Assembly: GCF_016461825.1 (NCBI RefSeq) | Contig: NZ_JAEMNU010000048.1 | Span: 1 to 47,390 of the forward strand | DNA from: Rugamonas violacea | Lineage (GTDB): Bacteria; Pseudomonadota; Gammaproteobacteria; Burkholderiales; Burkholderiaceae_D | Reading direction: 5' to 3' | DNA length: 47,390 nt | Shown: positions 23,482 to 32,125 of the stretch, piece by piece | Layout: each line of letters starts with the position of its first letter | Numbering within the stretch: position 1 is the first letter of the stretch | Program-made: the position numbers and the translations under genes | Notes under the pieces: generated by a model | What the model was told of the DNA's origin: nothing | The model's input: only the letters and a program-made list of their open reading frames with translations | Database searches by the model: none

Positions 23482-23673
23482 TTAGAACGCCACCATCTCG
23501 AAATCGTCCTTGCGGGCGCCGCATTCCGGGCAGGCCCAGTTCATCGGCACGTCGGCCCAACGGGTGCCGGCGGGGATGCCCTCGTCGGGCAAACCGGCCG
23601 CCTCGTCGTAGACCCAGCCGCAGATCAGGCACATCCAGGTCTGGAACTGCTGCGTTGTTTCGTTGCTACTCAC
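23482..23673 (-). CDS. rubA: Rubredoxin
   Basis: This is a 63-residue one-iron electron carrier with two CxxC knuckles, CLICGWVYDE (Cys15, Cys18) and ACPECGARKDDF (Cys48, Cys51). The start is a GTG with AAGGATGG six bases upstream; no ATG lies nearby. Redox partners are not visible here. The gene is divergent from thiD across only 57 bp. Confidence 0.96.
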   Translation of the reverse strand: MSSNETTQQFQTWMCLICGWVYDEAAGLPDEGIPAGTRWADVPMNWACPECGARKDDFEMVAF

Positions 23674-23730
23674 GTTCGGCCATCCTTCTATCTAGTAAAA
23701 TGCTGAATTAGGTATCTTAATCTACCCGCC

Positions 23731-24594
23731 GTGCAAAACCAAACTTCTCCTCTCATATTCAGCTTCGGCGTGGCCGATCCGGTCGGCGCCATCGGCGTCC
23801 AGGCCGACCTGGCGGTATTTGCCGCCCACTCCTGCAACGGCATCTCGGTGACCACCGCCCTGCTGATTGGCGACAGCGCGCGCATCGAGGACCAGCAGCA
23901 GATCGACCCCGACTGGGTCAGCGACCAGGCCCGCGTGCTGCTCGAAGACATGCCGGTGGCCGCCTTCAAGGTCGGCGCGCTGGACAACATCGAGCACGTC
24001 TCGGCGATCGCCGAGATCCTCTCGGACTACCCGGACGCGCCGCTGATCCTCGACCCGTTCAGCTCGCGCATGCCCGAGCAGCCCGACGACGGCGAGCACG
24101 AGGAGCTGCTGACGGCGCTGCGCCAACTGCTGATCCCGCAGGCCACGCTGCTGATGCTGTCGCAGGTCGAGCTGGGCCGCCTGGCCGAAACCTGGCGCGA
24201 AAGCGCCGACGAGACCATGGAGTCCGACGTCGAACACCTGCTGGCGCTGGGCTGCGAGTTCGTGCTGGTGACCGGCACCCCGGCCGGCGTCGGCGGCGAG
24301 GCGGCGCACGCCAACACCCTGGCCAACACCCTGTTCGGCGCCGACGGCATGATCAGCCACGACACCTGGCAGCACCTGCCCGGCCCCTTCCTGGGCGCCG
24401 GCGGCACCTTGTCGGCGGCGATCACCGCCAACATGGCGCGCGGCGCCGACGCCATCGAGGCGGTGCTGGCGGCGCAGGAATACACCGTCGGCGCGCTGGC
24501 CAACGCCCAGCGCTACGGCATGGGCAAGCTGGTGCCGAACCGCTTCTTCATGCTCAACCCCGCCGCCGCCGCGCCGGCCGCCGGCAGCCAATGA
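23731..24594 (+). CDS. thiD: Hydroxymethylpyrimidine (phosphate) kinase
   Basis: A ribokinase-fold kinase of 287 residues that phosphorylates HMP and HMP-P in thiamine synthesis. SFGVADPVGAIGVQADL is the ThiD substrate-binding start, LILDPFSSR lies in the middle, and the FLGAGGTLSAAI motif takes the place of the family GTGC/AxxSAAI anion-hole and catalytic segment. The usual catalytic Cys/Asp region reads GAGGTLS, slightly divergent, so specificity within the family is less certain. The start is a GTG at 23731, without a clear ribosome site. It is followed by hemL in the same direction. Confidence 0.85.
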   Translation: MQNQTSPLIFSFGVADPVGAIGVQADLAVFAAHSCNGISVTTALLIGDSARIEDQQQIDPDWVSDQARVLLEDMPVAAFKVGALDNIEHVSAIAEILSDYPDAPLILDPFSSRMPEQPDDGEHEELLTALRQLLIPQATLLMLSQVELGRLAETWRESADETMESDVEHLLALGCEFVLVTGTPAGVGGEAAHANTLANTLFGADGMISHDTWQHLPGPFLGAGGTLSAAITANMARGADAIEAVLAAQEYTVGALANAQRYGMGKLVPNRFFMLNPAAAAPAAGSQ

Positions 24595-24711
24595 GCGTCG
24601 ACGGCGGCCTCCGGTCGATCCACCGCCGTGGCGCCGGGCCGCCGGCCGCCAGCCCGCCTTGCCGCCGCGCCGGCGCCGCAGTTCCCCCGACAACCTTGTA
24701 AAGAACCGACC

Positions 24712-26004
24712 ATGACCACGATCTCCAACAACGACACGCTGTTCGCCCGCGCCCAGAAAACCACCCCCGGCGGCGTCAACTCGCCGGTGCGCGCCTTCCG
24801 CTCGGTGGGCGGCACGCCGCGCTTCATCACCCGCGCCGACGGCCCCTACTTCTGGGACGCCGACGACAAGCGCTACATCGACTACATCGGCTCCTGGGGT
24901 CCGGCCATCGTCGGCCACGCCCACCCGCAGGTGGTCAAGGCGGTGCAGGAGGCGGCCACGCGCGGCCTGTCGTTCGGCGCGCCGACCGAAGGCGAGGTGC
25001 TGATGGCCGAAGAGATCTGCCGCCTGGTGCCGTCGATCGAGCAGGTGCGCCTGGTCTCGTCGGGCACCGAGGCGACCATGAGCGCGCTGCGCCTGGCGCG
25101 CGGCGCCACCGGGCGCGACAAGATCGTCAAGTTCGAAGGCTGCTACCACGGCCACGCCGACTCGCTGCTGGTCAAGGCCGGCAGCGGCCTGCTCACCTTC
25201 GGCAACCCCACTTCGGCCGGCGTGCCGGAAGACTTCGTCAAGCACACCCTGGTGCTCGACTATAACAACGTGCAGCAGCTGGAAGACGCCTTCGCCAACA
25301 TGGGTGGCGAGATCGCCTGCGTCATCGTCGAGCCGGTGGCCGGCAATATGAACCTGATCAAGGCCAGCCCCGAGTTCCTGCAAGCGATGCGCCGCCTGTG
25401 CACCGCGCACGGCGCCATCCTGATCTTCGACGAAGTGATGTGCGGCTTCCGCGTCGCCCTCGGCGGCGCCCAGCAGGTCTACGGCATCGTGCCCGACCTG
25501 ACCGCGCTGGGCAAGGTGATCGGCGGCGGCCTGCCGGTGGCGGCCTTCGGCGGCAGCGCCAAGTTGATGAGCCACATGGCGCCGCTGGGCGCCGTCTACC
25601 AGGCCGGCACCCTGTCCGGCAACCCGGTGGCGGTGGCGGCCGGCATGACCACCCTCAAGCTGATCCAGGAGGAAGGCTTCTACGAGCGCCTGGGCGCGAC
25701 CGCGCGCCGCCTGGCCGACGGCCTGACCGCCGCCGCCAAGGAAGCCGGCGTGGTGTTCTGCGCCGACGCCATCGGCGGCATGTTCGGCCTGTACTTCAGC
25801 GCCACGCCGCCCAACAACTACGCCGAGATGATGGCCGGCGACCGCGAGCGCTTCAACGTCTTCTTCCACCACATGCTCGACGAAGGCGTCTACTTCGCGC
25901 CGGCCGCCTACGAAGCCGGCTTCGTCTCGGCCCAGCACGACGACGCCGTCATCGACGCCACCATCGAAGCGGCCCGCCGCGTCTTCAAAAAGCTCGCCGC
26001 CTGA
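24712..26004 (+). CDS. hemL: Glutamate-1-semialdehyde 2,1-aminomutase
   Basis: This PLP enzyme makes 5-aminolevulinate from glutamate-1-semialdehyde in the C5 haem pathway. The 430-residue protein begins [29 protein letters not shown], typical of HemL (first 20 residues shown only as orientation in part). It contains [40 protein letters not shown] (PLP Asp) and the Schiff-base Lys268 in [12 protein letters not shown]. The start ATG follows AAAGAA by a short spacer. It lies about 117 bp after thiD. A repeat cluster follows the stop codon. Confidence 0.97.
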   Translation: MTTISNNDTLFARAQKTTPGGVNSPVRAFRSVGGTPRFITRADGPYFWDADDKRYIDYIGSWGPAIVGHAHPQVVKAVQEAATRGLSFGAPTEGEVLMAEEICRLVPSIEQVRLVSSGTEATMSALRLARGATGRDKIVKFEGCYHGHADSLLVKAGSGLLTFGNPTSAGVPEDFVKHTLVLDYNNVQQLEDAFANMGGEIACVIVEPVAGNMNLIKASPEFLQAMRRLCTAHGAILIFDEVMCGFRVALGGAQQVYGIVPDLTALGKVIGGGLPVAAFGGSAKLMSHMAPLGAVYQAGTLSGNPVAVAAGMTTLKLIQEEGFYERLGATARRLADGLTAAAKEAGVVFCADAIGGMFGLYFSATPPNNYAEMMAGDRERFNVFFHHMLDEGVYFAPAAYEAGFVSAQHDDAVIDATIEAARRVFKKLAA

Positions 26005-26015
26005 TAGCTGCAAGG

Positions 26016-26208
26016 GCGGGGTCAGTGCCGACATTCGGACACGAGCTGAGCTTTACTAGCGTGTATCGACAGCTCTACTGCTCAGGCCGTGTCCGAATGT
26101 CGGCACTGACCCCGCTGTGCTACTACTGCTCAGGCCGTGTCCGAATGTCGGCACTGACCCCGCTGTGCTATAGCTGAGGCCGTGTCCGAATGTCGGCACT
26201 GACCCCGC
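26016..26208. repeat. Cluster of 27-bp repeats: one inverted and three direct copies
   Basis: The unit GTGTCCGAATGTCGGCACTG plus ACCCCGC occurs at 26089-26115, 26137-26163 and 26182-26208, and its exact complement occurs at 26016-26042. Direct copies are 48 and 45 bp apart and share flanks (CAGGCC before, TGTGCT after). The inverted copy can pair with any direct copy, so the transcript can form alternative long hairpins. It fills the space between convergent hemL and the ABC ATPase gene and ends in a further TGACCCCGC fragment. Confidence 0.92.
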
Positions 26209-26237
26209 TGTGCTGACCCCGCGGTGGAGCCCGCCGC

Positions 26238-27569
26238 TTAGTCGGCGCCGGCCTGCTCTTCCTTGTCTTCCTTGGGCAGCTGGATCACGCCGGTGTTGAA
26301 GTTGTACTCGAACAGGTCGCCGTAGCGGCCCCACTCGATGGCCACGCGCAGCGCGCGCTCGGCCTCGTCCTCGCTCAGGGTGAAGCGCAGCAGCTTGAGG
26401 AACAGCTCTTCGGGCAAATCACCGGAACGGTCCTGCAACAGGCCGTGGCGGATGTAGGCCACCAGCGGCACGTGCTCCAACAGCTGGGCGCCGAAGATCT
26501 CTTGCCGTTCGAGGTTCTTGCCGGCCACGTAGCGGCTGCCCAGCGGCGTGACCAGAATGTCGCCTTCGGTCAGATAGGCGAAGCCCAGCAAAATCAAGCC
26601 GTTCAAGACCTGCAGCAGCTCGTCGTCGGTCAGCTCGGTCTCTTCGGCCAGCTGCGGCAGGTCGGCGCGGCCGTGGAAGGGCTCCTCGGCCAGCAGCTCC
26701 AGAATCGCCTCCATGTGCGAGATGTCGGCCTGCGGCAGACGGTCGCCCAGTTGCAGCTTGACCTCCTTTTCGCTGATCAGGCCCGGCCGCGCGGCGCCGG
26801 CCGTCATCAACTCGTAGACCTTGTCGATCAAGGCGCGCACCTCCGGCCCGGCCGCCTTGCGCGGCTGCGCCAGCGAAATCGGCAGCTCGGCGCGCACCCG
26901 CCCGGGGTCGCTGGCGAAGATCAGCACGCGGTCGGCCATCATCACCGCCTCCTCGATATTGTGCGACACCACCAGGATCGCCTTGGTGGGGATCTGGCCG
27001 GACTGCCACAGTTCGAGGATCTCCTCGCGCAGCCGCTCGCCGGTCAACACGTCGAGCGCCGAAAAGGCCTCGTCCATCAGCAGCACCTCCGGCTCCATCA
27101 CCAGCGCGCGGGCGATGCCGACGCGCTGGCGCATGCCGCCCGACAGCTCGCGCGGCAGCGCGCCCTCGAAGCCGGACAGGCCGATCAGGTCGATCACCTT
27201 CTCGGCGCGCAGCGCGCGCTCCTCGGCCGGCATGCCCTGCGCCTCCAGCCCCAGCTCGACGTTCTTCTGCACCGTCAGCCAGGGGAACAGGGCGAACGAC
27301 TGGAACACCATGCGGATGCCGCGCGCCGTGCCGTACAGCGGCATGCCGCGATACAGCACCTGGCCGCTGTCGGCCTGGATCAGGCCCGCCATGATGCGCA
27401 ACATGGTCGACTTGCCCGAGCCGGACTGGCCCAGCAGGGCGACGATCTCGCCCTCGCGCAGCGTGAAGTCGACGCCTTCGAGCACCGATCTGGCCGAGCC
27501 GTCGGCGGCGCGGAAGTGTTTGCCGACCGCCTTCAGTTCGACGATGGGGGTGTTCTGCTGCTTGTTCAT
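26238..27569 (-). CDS. ABC transporter ATP-binding protein with AAA-associated C-terminal domain
   Basis: This is the ATPase of a nitrate/sulfonate/taurine-type importer. Walker A is GQSGSGKST (47-55), signature LSGGMRQR (142-149), Walker B VLLMDE (162-167), and the His switch is in VVSHNIEEA. Beyond the normal 250-residue ATPase it has about 160 extra residues with repeated helical patterns (LPQLAEETELTDDELLQVLN, LRVAIEWGRYGDLFEYN). This matches the AAA-associated domain found on a subset of such ATPases. It follows the permease gene by 15 bp. Substrate is unknown, as no binding protein is encoded nearby. Confidence 0.93.
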   Translation of the reverse strand: MNKQQNTPIVELKAVGKHFRAADGSARSVLEGVDFTLREGEIVALLGQSGSGKSTMLRIMAGLIQADSGQVLYRGMPLYGTARGIRMVFQSFALFPWLTVQKNVELGLEAQGMPAEERALRAEKVIDLIGLSGFEGALPRELSGGMRQRVGIARALVMEPEVLLMDEAFSALDVLTGERLREEILELWQSGQIPTKAILVVSHNIEEAVMMADRVLIFASDPGRVRAELPISLAQPRKAAGPEVRALIDKVYELMTAGAARPGLISEKEVKLQLGDRLPQADISHMEAILELLAEEPFHGRADLPQLAEETELTDDELLQVLNGLILLGFAYLTEGDILVTPLGSRYVAGKNLERQEIFGAQLLEHVPLVAYIRHGLLQDRSGDLPEELFLKLLRFTLSEDEAERALRVAIEWGRYGDLFEYNFNTGVIQLPKEDKEEQAGAD

Positions 27570-27584
27570 CGGATGCTCACAATG

Positions 27585-29315
27585 CTAAAAATGCAGTCGG
27601 CTCTCGGCCATCACATACAGCCGGCGCCAGACAAAATGGTTGAAACCCATGACGAAGATGCACATCACGCCGATGCCCAGGGCGATGCGGGGGAAGTCGC
27701 CGACGGCGGTCATCTCGGCGATGTAGCTGCCCAGGCCGTGGGCCTTCAGGGTGGTGTCGCCCCAACTGACGTATTCGGCCACGATGGAGGCGTTCCACGA
27801 GCCGCCGGTGGCGGTGATGGCGCCGGTGACGAAGCTGGGGAAGATCGCCGGCAGCAGGTAGCGGCGCCATTTCAGCCAGCCGGTCAAACCGAGGTTCTGC
27901 GCGGCGTGGCGCAACTCGGTGGGAATGGTCGAGGCGCCGGCCACCACGTTGAACAGCAGATACCACTGGGTGCCGAGGATCATCAGCGGCGACAACCACC
28001 AGTCCGGGTTCAGGTGGTAGCGCACGATCAGCACCACGGCCACCGGGAACATCAGGTTGGCCGGGAAGGCGGCGAGGAACTGCGCCACCGCCTGGGTGCG
28101 CGAGGCCCAGCGCGGATTCAGCCCGATCCACACGCCGACCGGCACCCACACCAGCGCCGCCAGCGCCAGCAGCACCAGCACGCGGGCCAGGGTGTACAGG
28201 CCGAGCACCAGCACGCGGCCGACCTCGGCCCAGCCCACCTCGGCGTGGATGAAATGGCCCAGGCTCCACAGCGCGTAGAACACCACGGCGGCGATCACCG
28301 CGTCCCAGACCCGCTGCGGCCCCAGCGAGGCTTGCTGCGGCCGGGCGCGGATCGAGGTGCCGTCGTGCTGGCGGCGGAACAGCGCGATCGAGCGGGCCAG
28401 CAGCTTGGCGAACATGTTGACCAGCCCTTGCGTGCGCTCGGTGCGGCGCAGCCAGGTCAGCAGCCAGGATTGCTGCGCCGTGTCGCTGCCGGTCTCCTCG
28501 AAGCGGAACTTGTCGGCCCAGGCCAGCAGCGGGCGGAAGAACAGCTGGTCGTACAGCAGCACGGCGATCAGCATGGCGGCGATGGCCCAGCCGATCGCGC
28601 CCAGGTCGCGCTGCTCGATGGCCAGCGCGATGTAGGAGCCGATGCCGGGCAGCTTGATGTTCTGGTTCGACACCGAGATCGCCTCCGAGGCGACGACGAA
28701 GAACCAGCCGCCCGACATCGACATCATCATATTCCACAGCAGTCCCGGCATGGCGAAGGGCAGCTCCAGGCGCCAAAAACGCTGCCAACCGGACAGCTGG
28801 AACACATCGGCCGCCTCGGACAGTTCGGCCGGCACGGTGCGGAAGCCCTGGTAGGCGGAGAACGCCATGTTCCAGGCCTGCGAGGTGAAGATGGCGAAGA
28901 TGGCGGCGCACTCGACGCCGAGCAGATTGCCGGGGAACAGGGCGATGAAGGCGGTGACGGTGATCGACAGGAAGCCGAGAATCGGGATCGACTGCAAAAT
29001 GTCGAGCAGGGGCACCAGCACCTTTTCGGCCAGGCGGTACTTGGTGGTCAGCGCGGCGAACACGCAGCTGAACACCACCGAGGCGCCCAGCGCGATGAAC
29101 ATGCGCATGGTCGTGCGCAGCAGGTAGTAGGGCAGATGGTCGGGCGACAGCGACAACGGCAGGGTCTGGCCGAGCTGGTACGGCCGCACCATCGACTGGC
29201 CGCCGTAGGCCAACAGCACGAACAGCGCCAGCACGATGGGCAGCAAGGCCCAGTCCCAGCGGTTGCCGCCGGCCTCCACCACCTGGCGGGGGAAAAATTG
29301 CCGCTTTTTAATCAT
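27585..29315 (-). CDS. Double-length ABC transporter permease
   Basis: The 576-residue membrane protein contains two binding-protein-dependent permease domains in one chain. Each has an EAA-type loop: ELSEAADVFQLSGWQRFWRL in the first half and ELRHAAQNLGLTGWLKWRRY in the second. Multiple hydrophobic segments are visible, beginning with WALLPIVLALFVLLAYG. One polypeptide therefore replaces the usual permease dimer. GGAAAG lies seven bases upstream of the ATG. No substrate-binding protein gene is adjacent, so the substrate cannot be named. Confidence 0.93.
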   Translation of the reverse strand: MIKKRQFFPRQVVEAGGNRWDWALLPIVLALFVLLAYGGQSMVRPYQLGQTLPLSLSPDHLPYYLLRTTMRMFIALGASVVFSCVFAALTTKYRLAEKVLVPLLDILQSIPILGFLSITVTAFIALFPGNLLGVECAAIFAIFTSQAWNMAFSAYQGFRTVPAELSEAADVFQLSGWQRFWRLELPFAMPGLLWNMMMSMSGGWFFVVASEAISVSNQNIKLPGIGSYIALAIEQRDLGAIGWAIAAMLIAVLLYDQLFFRPLLAWADKFRFEETGSDTAQQSWLLTWLRRTERTQGLVNMFAKLLARSIALFRRQHDGTSIRARPQQASLGPQRVWDAVIAAVVFYALWSLGHFIHAEVGWAEVGRVLVLGLYTLARVLVLLALAALVWVPVGVWIGLNPRWASRTQAVAQFLAAFPANLMFPVAVVLIVRYHLNPDWWLSPLMILGTQWYLLFNVVAGASTIPTELRHAAQNLGLTGWLKWRRYLLPAIFPSFVTGAITATGGSWNASIVAEYVSWGDTTLKAHGLGSYIAEMTAVGDFPRIALGIGVMCIFVMGFNHFVWRRLYVMAESRLHF

Positions 29316-29503
29316 TGATATGCTTTCCGGGGCCCGGCCGGCCCGACGATTCTGAAGAAAATCCGGCCAGTGTAGGCGATATGGGTGACTGCAGCATGAC
29401 GCTGGGCGCCATTCTAAACGCTGGCGCCGTCCGGCGGCAAAAAACGCGGCGCCGGCGACGGCGCGGCGGCGCCGCGTCGAGCATGAAAGAATATTTCATT
29501 TTT

Positions 29504-29527
29504 TGCTAATATTTGAAATATTTAGCA
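29504..29527. promoter_or_regulatory. AT-rich dyad upstream of the unknown protein/GH19 pair
   Basis: TGCTAATATTTG followed by AAATATTTAGCA is a near-perfect inverted repeat with one base missing in the left arm. It lies in an unusually AT-rich patch (about 29485-29580) in otherwise GC-rich DNA. A possible -10 box, CATAAT, is at 29570-29575. It could be an operator for the plus-strand genes or for the divergent ABC operon. Confidence 0.45.
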
Positions 29528-29604
29528 ATGTGTGAATGTTGGTGAATATTCAATCAACACAAACGCGGCATAATCCGACTCTTGATTTGATAGCGACACC
29601 AGGC

Positions 29605-30102
29605 ATGAAACTGATAGCGGAAAAGCGGTCCCGGACGGACCAATACGACGTGCTGCGCTTCGTGCGCAACAACGGCAGTTGCGGCGACACGCTGATGCCG
29701 CGCCAGGGCATCCTGCCGCACGACCTGGTGCATTATGTGGTCGAATCGGCGCTGCCGCTGCGCTTCGGCTTCCTCAGCCTGCTGGCGCGCGGCGCCGAAG
29801 TGCAGGCGGTGATGGCCGAGGTGCACGACAAGAACAATCCCCACGTCGCCCAGGAGGCGGTGCAGGCCGAGGCCATCGTCGAAGGCTTGCAGACCCAGTT
29901 GTGGGCCGGCGCCTTCGACCTCGACGCCTTCCTGCTCGGCGCCGCCGGCGCCTGCGCGGCGCGCGAGCGCAAACCCTACGACTTCGGCGCGCTCGACGTC
30001 AAGAGCGCGCTGTACGACCGCGCCGTCGCCCTGCACCGGCAATGGCAGGCGGCGCCCTACTACAGCACCTTGTCGCTGGAGTTCAGTCCGCGCGCCCTGT
30101 AA
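29605..30102 (+). CDS. Hypothetical protein (165 aa)
   Basis: No family is recognised. The likely start is the ATG at 29605 (MKLIAEKRSRTDQYDVLRFV); an in-frame upstream ATG at 29536 would add 23 residues rich in Thr/Asn from the AT-rich promoter region. The sequence is soluble-looking and has no signal peptide. Its motifs are GDTLMPRQGILPHDLVHYVV and a central Ala-rich helix (HVAQEAVQAEAIVEGLQTQL). The HDLVHYVVE segment could offer metal or active-site histidines, but this is speculation. It is followed after 93 bp by the GH19 gene in the same direction. Confidence 0.8.
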   Translation: MKLIAEKRSRTDQYDVLRFVRNNGSCGDTLMPRQGILPHDLVHYVVESALPLRFGFLSLLARGAEVQAVMAEVHDKNNPHVAQEAVQAEAIVEGLQTQLWAGAFDLDAFLLGAAGACAARERKPYDFGALDVKSALYDRAVALHRQWQAAPYYSTLSLEFSPRAL

Positions 30103-30195
30103 GGCCGCACTGAGCCAGATCAAACCGCGCGCGGCCGGCCGGAACCGCGCCGGCGGCGCGGCGGTCCAAACCATGACACTCATCGGGAGTACATC

Positions 30196-30825
30196 ATGGT
30201 CCTGGCCGACATCCTCCGCACCGCCTTCCCCGTCTGCGCCGACCCGGCCGGCTGGGCCGAGGCGCTGGCCGCGCCGCTGGCCCGCTTCGACATCGGCCAA
30301 CAACGGCTGGGCCATTTCCTCGCCCAGGTCGGCTACGAATCGGGCCAGTTCAACCATATCCTGGAAAACCTGCAGTACCGCTCGGCGGCCCGACTGGTGC
30401 AGGTCTGGCCGCACCACTTCGCCAACGAGGAGGCGGCCCGGCCCTATCTGGGCCAGGACCAGTTGCTGGGCAATGTCGTCTATGCGGGCAAATTGGGCAA
30501 CGGCGACGCCGCCAGCGGCGACGGCTACCGTTTCCGCGGCCGTGGCCTGATCCAGATCACCGGCCGCGGCAACTACGCCGAGGCCGGCCACGCCCTCGAC
30601 CTGGACCTGCTGGCCAAGCCGGAGCTGTTGGAACAAAAAGAGCATGCCGCGCTCAGCGCCGCGTGGTTCTGGGCCAGCCGGGGACTGAACCCGCTGGCCG
30701 ACCAGGCGGCCGACGAGCAACACATGGAGAATTTCAGCCGCATCAGCGAGCGCATCAACGGTTCGACGCGCAGCGTGCCGGAGCGCTTCCAGCTGTACCG
30801 CCGGCTGGCGCCGCTGCTGGCCTGA
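30196..30825 (+). CDS. Glycoside hydrolase family 19 lysozyme/chitinase-like protein
   Basis: The 209-residue protein is a GH19 catalytic domain of the endolysin-like type. AQVGYESGQF holds the general acid Glu48 and ENLQYRSAARL the second Glu57. YRFRGRGLIQITGRGNY is the family's substrate-cleft signature. It lacks a signal peptide and cell-wall or chitin-binding domain. GGGAG lies six bases before the ATG. No holin or phage structural genes are near, so it may be a domesticated lysin or an intracellular or secreted muramidase whose export route is not visible. Confidence 0.92.
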   Translation: MVLADILRTAFPVCADPAGWAEALAAPLARFDIGQQRLGHFLAQVGYESGQFNHILENLQYRSAARLVQVWPHHFANEEAARPYLGQDQLLGNVVYAGKLGNGDAASGDGYRFRGRGLIQITGRGNYAEAGHALDLDLLAKPELLEQKEHAALSAAWFWASRGLNPLADQAADEQHMENFSRISERINGSTRSVPERFQLYRRLAPLLA

Positions 30826-30877
30826 GCCGCCACGGACGGGCGGAGTCGAGGTGCAAACAATGCCAGCAAGCCAGGAA

Positions 30878-30945
30878 AACCCAGCGGCGCAAATCTGGGG
30901 TCAGACCCGGCGGGTCTGACCCCGGCTCTTTGCCGTTGGGTGGTT
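30878..30945. repeat. Palindromic intergenic element, copy B
   Basis: The core 30897-30923 is an inverted repeat of GGGGTCAGACCC around a three-base centre. Outer arms AACCCAGCGGC (30878-30888) and GCCGTTGGGT (30932-30941) can pair to extend the hairpin. It lies between the convergent GH19 and corA genes and shares core and left arm with copy C. Confidence 0.85.
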
Positions 30946-30962
30946 TGTGGCCGCCGGCCCAC

Positions 30963-31931
30963 CTACTTGAGCCAGCCGCGCCGGCGGAAGTACCAGAACG
31001 GCGCGATGGCGCTGGTGAGCATCAGCGCCAGCGCGAAGGGGTAGCCGAGCGACCAGTCCAGCTCGGGGAACCAGCCCTTGAAGTTCATGCCGTAAATCGA
31101 GGCGATCAAGGTCGGCGGCAGGAAGGCCACACTGGCCACCGAGAAAATCTTGATGATCTTGTTCTGGTTGATGTTGATGAAGCCGACGGTGGCGTCCATC
31201 AGGAAGTTGATCTTGTCGAACAGGAAAGAGGTGTGGCCGTCCAAGGATTCGATGTCGCGCAGAATCTGCCGCGCCTCCTCGAACTGCTCCGAGTTGAGCA
31301 GGCGGCCGCGCATCAGGAAGCTGACGGCGCGGCGGGTGTCCATCATGTTGCGGCGGATGCGCCCGTTCAAGTCTTCCTCGTGGGCGATGGCGTTCAGCGC
31401 GGCGGCCGCGTCCTGGTCGGTGAACTCTTCCTGCAGCACGCGGCCGGAAACCTCTTCCAGGTTCTGGTAGATGCCTTCCAGCGCGTCGGCCGAGTATTCT
31501 GCGTCGGTGGCGTAGAGGTCGAGCAGCACATCCATGTAGTCGGCGATCGAGCCGGGCCGCGAGCGGGCGCGCATGCGCACCAGGCGGAACACCGGCAGGT
31601 CGTCGGTGTGCACCGAGAACAGCATCTTGCGCGCCAAAATGAAGGCCACCGTGACGATGCGCGAGGGGCCGTCGTCCTCCTCCAGCAGGAAATCGGTGCG
31701 CAGGTGCAGGTCGCCGTTCTCCGCCTCGTAGTAGCGGGCCGAGGCCTCGATATCCTTGACCTCGTCTTCGCCCGGCAGGGTCACGCCATAAATCGCCTTG
31801 ACCCAGGCCCGCTCGTCGTCGTTGGGATCGGTCAGGTCAACCCAGACCGGTTCCACGTTTTCCAGATCCTCGCGCGAGTCGATGGGCACCTGGTTGAGCC
31901 GGCCATTTTGCAGGACAAAAACATTAATCAT
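30963..31931 (-). CDS. corA: Magnesium/cobalt transporter CorA
   Basis: CorA is a pentameric inner-membrane divalent cation channel. The large N-terminal cytoplasmic domain is followed by two C-terminal membrane helices. The first ends in the selectivity motif YGMNF (SIYGMNFKGWFPELDW), and the second is YPFALALMLTSAIAPFWYF before a basic tail. The ATG at 31929-31931 begins MINVFVLQ and has GAGAG upstream, giving 322 residues; an in-frame start 12 codons upstream is less likely. It is convergent with the GH19 gene across repeat copy B. Confidence 0.96.
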   Translation of the reverse strand: MINVFVLQNGRLNQVPIDSREDLENVEPVWVDLTDPNDDERAWVKAIYGVTLPGEDEVKDIEASARYYEAENGDLHLRTDFLLEEDDGPSRIVTVAFILARKMLFSVHTDDLPVFRLVRMRARSRPGSIADYMDVLLDLYATDAEYSADALEGIYQNLEEVSGRVLQEEFTDQDAAAALNAIAHEEDLNGRIRRNMMDTRRAVSFLMRGRLLNSEQFEEARQILRDIESLDGHTSFLFDKINFLMDATVGFININQNKIIKIFSVASVAFLPPTLIASIYGMNFKGWFPELDWSLGYPFALALMLTSAIAPFWYFRRRGWLK

Positions 31932-32125
31932 GGGCACTCTCAGCCGACGGTTGGTATGGACGGCCACTCCGCGCGGCCCGGTATGGCGGGCGCGGATGAC
32001 GCGGCATGGCGGGCGCGGCCCCGTTCAGGTGCGCCAAATTCGAAACAGCGCAAGTGTACCCGCAAAGCCCTTTTGCCGACCACCCCGGCGTGCTATTTTT
32101 TACACGGCCAGGCGCGCCGGCGCGC

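Noticed and set aside
26016..26208. CRISPR array
   Set aside because: Only three direct copies, spacers of 18-21 bp that are themselves similar, one copy inverted, and no cas genes.
26445..29318. Plus-strand open frame of 957 codons opposite the ABC transporter genes
   Set aside because: Gln/His/Ala-rich shadow with no motif; the minus-strand ATPase and permease motifs are unambiguous.
30196..30825. Prophage remnant around the GH19 lysin
   Set aside because: No holin, spanin, tail, integrase or attachment repeat nearby; flanking genes are ordinary chromosomal genes.
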